Notes under the pieces: generated by a model
What the model saw: only the letters and a program-made list of their open reading frames with translations
Told to the model about the DNA's origin: nothing
The model's database searches: none
Shown: positions 9,345 to 13,797 of the stretch, in pieces
How the letters are laid out: each line of letters opens with the position of its first letter
How positions within the stretch are numbered: position 1 is the first letter of the stretch
Assembly: GCA_900556525.1 (NCBI GenBank)
Contig: USOZ01000024.1
Coordinates: 1-13,797 of the forward strand
Direction: 5' to 3'
Origin: an uncultured Oscillospiraceae bacterium
GTDB lineage: Bacteria > Bacillota > Clostridia > Oscillospirales > Ruminococcaceae
DNA length: 13,797 bases
Made by a program: the position numbers and the translations under genes

Positions 9345-9605
9345 ATGGAAGCAATCAAGGTATCATCAAGAAGTGTTCCGAAATCGGTAGCCGGAGCTAT
9401 TGCGGCTGTTATCCGCGAAGGAAACCCGGCAGAAGTACAGGCAGTCGGCGCAGGAGCGGTAAATCAAGCCGTTAAGGCGATCGCAATTGCTCACCTTTAT
9501 TTTACTGAAGATGAACGTGAGCTTGTGTGCGTTCCGTCGTTTTCCGAACTTGAAGTTAATGGCGAAGAAAAAACAGGAATGAGCTTTAGAGTAGAATTGA
9601 GGTAA
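9345..9605 (+). CDS. spoVS: stage V sporulation protein S
   Basis: SpoVS is a small Alba-like protein needed for spore coat assembly and the stage V transition in B. subtilis, and it probably acts by binding nucleic acid. Homologues also occur in non-sporulating bacteria, so it does not prove sporulation. The product is 86 residues, exactly the usual size. It has the conserved opening VSSRSVPKSVAGAIA, the turn GAGAVNQAVKAIAIA and the FSELEVNGEEKTGMSFRV C-terminal strand. The start at 9345 is one base after the ymdB stop and is preceded by GGAGGG (9331-9336) with an 8-base spacer. An in-frame Met at 9285 would lie inside ymdB and add residues foreign to the family. Confidence 0.96.
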   Translation: MEAIKVSSRSVPKSVAGAIAAVIREGNPAEVQAVGAGAVNQAVKAIAIAHLYFTEDERELVCVPSFSELEVNGEEKTGMSFRVELR

Positions 9606-9679
9606 ATAATATTTTGCAAAATTTGTAAAAAACATTGACAAATGCAAATTCATGTGCTATACTAAGGTAAATAATATTT
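9600..9679. repeat. 15-base direct repeat flanking the ABC operon promoter
   Basis: AGGTAAATAATATTT occurs at 9600-9614 and again at 9665-9679. The first copy overlaps the spoVS stop; the second begins 2 bases after the -10 box. The copies are 65 bases apart, close to six helical turns. The second contains an imperfect palindrome, TAAAT-AAT-ATTTA. This layout resembles paired operators for a repressor, but no regulator gene is visible nearby. Confidence 0.6.
9635..9663 (+). promoter_or_regulatory. sigma-A promoter of the NatAB-like operon
   Basis: A perfect TTGACA (9635-9640) and TATACT (9658-9663) are separated by 17 bases, 34 bases ahead of the ATPase start. The -35 overlaps one arm of an inverted repeat, ATTTGT (9621-9626) with ACAAAT (9638-9643). 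Confidence 0.85.
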
Positions 9680-9697
9680 ACAGAAAGGGCTGAAACT

Positions 9698-10621
9698 ATG
9701 TCACTGATTGTTGAACACTTATCAAAATCCTTTAATGGACATCAAGCAGTCAAAGATTTGTCATTTCAGTTTACCGAGCCGGGCGTTTTCGCCTTTCTCG
9801 GAACGAACGGAGCAGGAAAAAGCACATCTATCCGAATGATCCTAAATATGCTTAAAAAGGACAGCGGAACCGTACTATGGAAAGGTAAGCCGCTGAATGT
9901 TCTTGATGAGAAAATCGGCTATCTTGCCGAAGAGCGAGGACTATATCCCAAATACAATGTTGAAGAACAAATGTATTATTTTGCTTCGCTGAAAGGTATG
10001 AAAAAATCTCAGGCAACGCCTGCGATCGATTACCTTTTCAATAGACTCAATATCAACGAATATCGCAAGAAAAAAGCCGAACAGCTTTCAAAGGGTAATC
10101 AACAGAAAGTTCAGTTAGCGGCGGCGCTTATATGCAATCCCGAGCTGATTATTCTTGATGAACCGCTCAGCGGACTTGACCCTGTTAATGCCGATTTATT
10201 CAAAAGCATTATCCGCGAAGAACGCGACAAGGGAAAATTTATTGTAATGTCATGCCACCAGATGGAAACAATCGAGGAATTCTGTGAAGACCTTGTGCTG
10301 CTTCATCGAGGCGAAACGGTAATGCAGGGCAACCTGAACGAAATCAAAAAGAGTTACGGACGAGTAAATCTTACTGTTAAAGCAGATCAGGAATTTTTGC
10401 CTATTGCCGAGGAAATAGGACTTACGGTTGTCGAAGATACGCCTAACGGCACGAATTTTAAGGTTCACGGCGATGAACAGGCACAGGAATTTTTACGCAG
10501 AATGCTTGAAGAAAAGATAAATGTAGTGAAATTTGATTTGCGTGAACCTTCGCTGCATGAATTATTCGTAGAAAAGTGCGGATCTGCCGCGCAGGAGGGA
10601 GAGAAAACAAATGAAGCTTAA
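9698..10621 (+). CDS. ABC exporter ATPase, NatA-like
   Basis: This is the cytoplasmic ATP-binding subunit of an ABC-2 type exporter. Visible motifs are Walker A GTNGAGKST (near residue 35), the signature LSKGNQQKVQLAAAL (near 128-142), Walker B with D-loop LIILDEPLSGLDP (near 149-161) and the switch histidine in SCHQ. After about residue 215 comes a small domain like the NatA C-terminal region (DUF4162). The overall match is to the NatA/YhaQ group. Known members export sodium ions or antimicrobial and detergent-like compounds, so the substrate cannot be read from the sequence. The start at 9698 follows GAAAGGG (9682-9688) with a 9-base spacer. Its 3' end overlaps the permease gene by 11 bases, which suggests translational coupling. 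Confidence 0.92.
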   Translation: MSLIVEHLSKSFNGHQAVKDLSFQFTEPGVFAFLGTNGAGKSTSIRMILNMLKKDSGTVLWKGKPLNVLDEKIGYLAEERGLYPKYNVEEQMYYFASLKGMKKSQATPAIDYLFNRLNINEYRKKKAEQLSKGNQQKVQLAAALICNPELIILDEPLSGLDPVNADLFKSIIREERDKGKFIVMSCHQMETIEEFCEDLVLLHRGETVMQGNLNEIKKSYGRVNLTVKADQEFLPIAEEIGLTVVEDTPNGTNFKVHGDEQAQEFLRRMLEEKINVVKFDLREPSLHELFVEKCGSAAQEGEKTNEA

Positions 10622-11993
10622 AGGTTGGAAAAATATATTTGCTTTCACCTTTTCACAGCAAATTAAAACAAAATCTTTCATTATAAGCACGATAATTATT
10701 GCAATCATTATCGCCATTATGACCGCAACGGCAAATATTCTGCCTGTTTTCCTGCTTGAAGATGAAATAAATCAGATAGAAAGCATTGCGAACGGCGAAG
10801 CTGTTGATTTTTCGATTTCAAAGCTGTATATGTCAGACGAAACAGGTCTTAATACAAATTATAATATTACTGCCGCTTCATTCGGGTTCAAGTTGGAGAA
10901 AATCGCTCCCGAGGAATTTGAATCGAAGCTCAGCGAACTCGAAACGACAACTGAAAACGCAATGCTCGCACGCGCGTATGAAAAAGACGGTGTACTTAAC
11001 CTTGACGCATACTATGCAGGCGAAAATTCAACAATAAACCCTTCCGACTGCACAACAATTCTCAGCACGCTTTCAACGCAGCTTCAGGTTCAGTATCTTG
11101 ACTCTCTCGGCGTAGCTTCCGACAAGATAACAACCGTTATGAGCGGTGTAAGCACACAGCTTCTCAAAGCGGGCAATGAAGCGACCAGCATGGTTCAGGA
11201 TATAATCAACTCGGTAGTTCCGATGCTTTCGTCGCTCGTGCTGTTCATATTCATTTTCGCTTACAGTCAGCTTGTCGCACAGGCTATCGCAATCGAAAAA
11301 TCCTCACGCGTTATGGAATATCTGCTTACTTCGGTAAGTCCACTTTCCATAATCGTCGGAAAGGTTCTCGCAATATGCCTTGTTTCTCTCATGCAGTTCA
11401 TTATACTTATTTGTTCGGGTGTTCTCGGATTTCTGATTTCAATGCCGTTCGGCATTTTCTCAAAAATCGACGGACTTGTTGCAGCAGCCACCGATTCCGG
11501 TATCGGGGCGAGCGCGCAGCAAACTCTTGTTGACATTCAGGGCGCGTTCTCTAATTTCAACATAGATACCATTCTGATTATGATATTTACATTTGTGCTC
11601 GGTTTCCTGTTTTACTCGCTTATTGCGGGCCTTGCGGGCGCAAGCATCAGCAAAATGGAAGACCTTACAGCAGCAATCCAGCCTATGAGCATTATAGGCG
11701 TGCTCGGCTTCTATCTCGCCTATATGCCGCAGATTGGCGCAATGGACGGCGAAACAAACACGCTGATGATAGTGGCGCGGTATGTTCCTATATCTTCCCC
11801 GTTCTGTCTCCCGTCAGCATATATGCTGGGACAAATCAGTCTCGGAGAAGCGTGCCTTTCACTTCTTGTGCTGCTTGCTAGTGTGACCGTGCTTTGTCTG
11901 ATTGTCGCAAAGGTATATGAACATATTGTTCTTTATACCGGAGATAGACTTAAAATCAGCGATATGCTAAAAATGGCAAAAACAAGTAAATAA
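10611..11993 (+). CDS. ABC-2 exporter permease, NatB-like
   Basis: This is the membrane subunit partnering the preceding ATPase. The first membrane segment is at about residues 23-48 and is very Ile-rich. It is followed by an extracytoplasmic domain of about 150 residues (about 50-200), then a cluster of five or so segments to the C-terminus. The order of one helix, a large outer loop and then five helices is the NatB/YhaP layout (ABC2_membrane_3). The stretch after the second helix, EKSSRVMEYLLTSVSP followed by GKVLA, is the characteristic coupling region of this family. AGGAGG (10593-10598) precedes the ATG, and the gene overlaps the ATPase by 11 bases. The two genes form a complete transporter; no two-component system or regulator accompanies them, and the substrate is unknown. 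Confidence 0.9.
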   Translation: MKLKGWKNIFAFTFSQQIKTKSFIISTIIIAIIIAIMTATANILPVFLLEDEINQIESIANGEAVDFSISKLYMSDETGLNTNYNITAASFGFKLEKIAPEEFESKLSELETTTENAMLARAYEKDGVLNLDAYYAGENSTINPSDCTTILSTLSTQLQVQYLDSLGVASDKITTVMSGVSTQLLKAGNEATSMVQDIINSVVPMLSSLVLFIFIFAYSQLVAQAIAIEKSSRVMEYLLTSVSPLSIIVGKVLAICLVSLMQFIILICSGVLGFLISMPFGIFSKIDGLVAAATDSGIGASAQQTLVDIQGAFSNFNIDTILIMIFTFVLGFLFYSLIAGLAGASISKMEDLTAAIQPMSIIGVLGFYLAYMPQIGAMDGETNTLMIVARYVPISSPFCLPSAYMLGQISLGEACLSLLVLLASVTVLCLIVAKVYEHIVLYTGDRLKISDMLKMAKTSK

Positions 11994-11999
11994 AAAACT

Positions 12000-12032
12000 G
12001 AGTGCCGTCAACCTGATGGCACTCATATTTTT
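12000..12032. terminator. bidirectional terminator between convergent operons
   Basis: GAGTGCCGTC (12000-12009) pairs with GATGGCACTC (12015-12024) around AACCT, a 10-base stem with one wobble. On the plus strand it is followed by ATATTTTT for the exporter permease. On the minus strand it is followed by CAGTTTTTTA for the polysaccharide exporter ATPase. Confidence 0.85.
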
Positions 12033-12060
12033 AGCAGCTCCGAAAACGGAGCTGTTTTCT
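12033..12060 (+). terminator. second, tandem terminator after the exporter operon
   Basis: CAGCTCCG (12035-12042) pairs perfectly with CGGAGCTG (12047-12054) around AAAA and is followed by TTTTCT. The T-run is only on the plus strand, so this is a back-up terminator for the NatAB-like operon. It abuts the stop codon of the convergent gene. Confidence 0.75.
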
Positions 12061-12814
12061 ATTTTATTACGGGCAGCTTTTTTGTTATAAGAAATTCGTC
12101 ATACCTGTCGCAGACTTCATCAGTACTTCCCAGCATTATTTGCTTTCCTTTATGAAGCCAAAGCACCTTTGTTGCCATTCGGCGCACCTGATCGGGAGAA
12201 TGTGAAACAAGGATCGTAGCAATACCGCTTCCAATGATCTCTTTCATCTTTTTTTCACTTTTCATACGAAATCCACCGTCGCCGACGGAAAGAACCTCGT
12301 CAAGAATAAGCAAATCCGGATTGACCAGCGAGGCAAGTGAAAACGCCAATCGCGATTTCATACCAGATGAAAGCTGTCTGAACGGACGATCCTGAAACTC
12401 CTCAAGTTCCGCAAATGAAATAATTTCATCATACTTGTCGTTCATAAATTCACGCGTATAACCAAGAAGCGCACCGCGCAGAAATGTATTTTCCCTTACA
12501 GTAAGCTCTGCGTCAAATCCGGACGCCAGTTCAAGCAGTGCCGCAACCTTTCCGTTCAGTTTTACATTACCCTGTGTGGGGCGCATTATCCCGGTAACTG
12601 TTTTAAGAAGTGTGGATTTTCCCGCTCCGTTCGTCCCTACGATTCCAAGCAGTTCGCCCTTATCGAGAGTAAAACTTACGTTATCAACCGCGCAAAAATG
12701 TTTAACCTCATAATTGTGCTTGAGTTTCTGTATAACAAAATCTTTTAAGCCAATTTGTTTAATATCTCCGAGAACATATCTGACGGAAACATTGTTCACC
12801 TCTAAAATGTGCAT
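12059..12814 (-). CDS. polysaccharide ABC exporter ATPase (Wzt/TagH-like)
   Basis: This is the cytoplasmic ATPase of an exporter for a lipid-linked surface polysaccharide or teichoic acid. After an N-terminal strand (ILEVNNVSVRY) come Walker A GTNGAGKST, the signature LSSGMKSRLAFSLA, Walker B LLILDEVLSVGD and the H-loop SHS. The E-V-L-S-V-G-D form of Walker B is typical of the Wzt/TagH branch. The protein ends just after the nucleotide-binding domain, so it lacks the extra C-terminal carbohydrate-binding domain of long Wzt proteins. The start chosen is ATG 12814, preceded by AAAGGG with a 7-base spacer and matching the family's N-terminus. An ATG at 12835 overlaps the permease stop as ATGA but has no binding site; it would add seven residues. 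Confidence 0.92.
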   Translation of the reverse strand: MHILEVNNVSVRYVLGDIKQIGLKDFVIQKLKHNYEVKHFCAVDNVSFTLDKGELLGIVGTNGAGKSTLLKTVTGIMRPTQGNVKLNGKVAALLELASGFDAELTVRENTFLRGALLGYTREFMNDKYDEIISFAELEEFQDRPFRQLSSGMKSRLAFSLASLVNPDLLILDEVLSVGDGGFRMKSEKKMKEIIGSGIATILVSHSPDQVRRMATKVLWLHKGKQIMLGSTDEVCDRYDEFLITKKLPVIK

Positions 12815-12831
12815 AGCCGTTCCCTTTCCGA

Positions 12832-13635
12832 TCATACATAATAAAGGAATTTATAATTCTTGCGATGATATATCAAGCAGCCTATAATCAGCACTGCAAG
12901 CGCATAGAACGCCGCAAGCGCATGAAAAGCGAGCGAGGGAATTTCACCGTAAAGTATTATCTTACGGAAATAACGTATAAACACATATATCGGGTTTAGA
13001 TAAAACAGATATTGAACTTTTATATCAAAAGTAGAAATATCATAAAATATCGCAGAAAAATAAACCAACGCCGTTTTAAAAATGTCATATAAATACCGCA
13101 TATCGCGGAACATTACATAAAACGCCGATAAAATAAGTCCAACGCCGAGGTTGAAAACAATAAGACATAAAATCGGGTAAGCCAGAAGCAAAAATTTCCA
13201 TGTAAACGGAACGCCGTCTATCGCAGCAAAAATAAAAAGAATAACCAGCGTAAGCCCAAAATTTATAAGGCTTGTTACATTTTTTGAAAGCAGGAACATA
13301 TATTTCGGAACATTCACTTTTGTGAATATCGAAGCGTTGTCAAGCAGCGAGCCCATTCCCTGTGTAGTTGAGTCATTAAAATATGAGTAAACCACGTTTC
13401 CGCAGAAAACATAGATTACAAAGTGGTTGATATTTCTGCCGAAAAAATGTGTAAATACAAGCGACATAACCAGCAGCATGAAAAGCGGAGAAAGTATGCT
13501 CCATAACATTCCGAGTACTGTTCGTTTATATTTTTTTTTGAAGTCGCGCTTAACCAGTTCCTCAAAAAGGAATTTATTGTCCTTTAAAGTCTGCATTGTG
13601 CCGCTAAACACCCTGAATAACTTAATCTTGACCAA
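12832..13635 (-). CDS. polysaccharide ABC exporter permease (Wzm/TagG-like)
   Basis: This is the membrane subunit (ABC2_membrane family) that pairs with the following ATPase to move an undecaprenyl-linked polysaccharide or teichoic acid across the cytoplasmic membrane. An N-terminal amphipathic region with LFEELVKRDFKKKYKR is followed by LGMLWSILSPL at the first membrane helix, the hallmark of the family, then about five more hydrophobic segments ending near residue 255. Length (about 267) is normal. It is the first gene of a two-gene operon and overlaps or nearly touches the ATPase gene. The start is uncertain: the TTG at 13635 directly abuts AAGGAG (13636-13641), which is too close. An ATT at 13626 would have a 9-base spacer, and the next ATG at 13596 lacks a binding site. 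No glycosyltransferase genes are in the window to define the polymer. Confidence 0.9.
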   Translation of the reverse strand: MVKIKLFRVFSGTMQTLKDNKFLFEELVKRDFKKKYKRTVLGMLWSILSPLFMLLVMSLVFTHFFGRNINHFVIYVFCGNVVYSYFNDSTTQGMGSLLDNASIFTKVNVPKYMFLLSKNVTSLINFGLTLVILFIFAAIDGVPFTWKFLLLAYPILCLIVFNLGVGLILSAFYVMFRDMRYLYDIFKTALVYFSAIFYDISTFDIKVQYLFYLNPIYVFIRYFRKIILYGEIPSLAFHALAAFYALAVLIIGCLIYHRKNYKFLYYV

Positions 13636-13660
13636 CTCCTTGAGTTTAATATTCCTTATT

Positions 13661-13689
13661 ATTGTACCACAAAAGGAGTTTCATGTCAA
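13661..13689 (-). promoter_or_regulatory. sigma-A promoter of the polysaccharide exporter operon
   Basis: On the minus strand a perfect TTGACA (13684-13689) and TACAAT (13661-13666) are separated by 17 bases, about 25 bases ahead of the permease start. The -35 lies only 6 bases from the T-run of the preceding terminator. Confidence 0.85.
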
Positions 13690-13695
13690 CATAAT

Positions 13696-13733
13696 AAAAA
13701 CTTCTCCCACCGCCTTTTACAGCAGTGGGAGAA
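13696..13733 (-). terminator. intrinsic terminator of an off-window minus-strand gene
   Basis: Read on the minus strand, TTCTCCCACTGC pairs with GCGGTGGGAGAA (one wobble) around an 8-base loop, followed by GTTTTTATT. It separates the exporter promoter from whatever lies to the right. No gene is seen in 13734-13797. Confidence 0.8.
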
Positions 13734-13797
13734 AACGATATTTAAGGAAGCACTGATTAAATCGGGTATGCAGATTGCGCAGACAGATTTTTCGTCA

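Noticed and set aside
13427..13756. 109-codon open frame on the plus strand
   Set aside because: It crosses the permease N-terminus, its promoter and a terminator hairpin, so it cannot be a real gene.

Overview
The window looks like the chromosome of a low-to-medium GC gut Firmicute, most likely a clostridium of the Ruminococcaceae/Oscillospiraceae type. The evidence is the protein set (SpoVS, a YmdB-type phosphodiesterase, a clostridial aconitate hydratase), purine-rich Shine-Dalgarno sites, consensus sigma-A promoters with 17-base spacers, and secreted proteins with Ser/Thr-rich linkers. This placement rests on recognised families, not on a database search.

Left edge (1 to about 770): this part is not colinear with the rest. 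Bases about 222-770 are A+T-rich and encode, on the minus strand, the C-terminal part of a spirochaete-type LysM protein. It is joined at about 770 to an aconitase gene that loses its last third exactly there. At about 220 it is joined to a leader-like sequence with a Shine-Dalgarno site but no gene behind it. An assembly or cloning chimera is the simplest explanation; a real insertion is the alternative.

Middle (771-9605): truncated acn (minus) is transcribed divergently from a two-gene operon for secreted cell-wall enzymes. That operon encodes a GHL10 lipoprotein (related to YngK/DigH) and a 1101-residue secreted protein joining a GHL10-like barrel, Ig/SH3-like modules and a zinc N-acetylmuramoyl-L-alanine amidase. 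purA follows with its own promoter, leader hairpin and terminator, and then the conserved ymdB-spoVS pair.

Right part (9606-13797): a NatAB-like ABC exporter operon (plus) converges on a Wzm/Wzt-type polysaccharide ABC exporter operon (minus). They meet at a shared hairpin terminator. The polysaccharide exporter has a consensus promoter at the right edge, just beyond the terminator of an off-window gene. The last 60 bases hold no gene and may be the edge of a repeat.

The most interesting biology is the GHL10 plus GHL10-amidase pair. Amidases make peptide-free glycan strands, and the characterised GHL10 enzyme DigH cleaves such strands, so the operon may encode both steps, one of them in a fused protein. 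No CRISPR array, tRNA, rRNA or transposase gene was seen.
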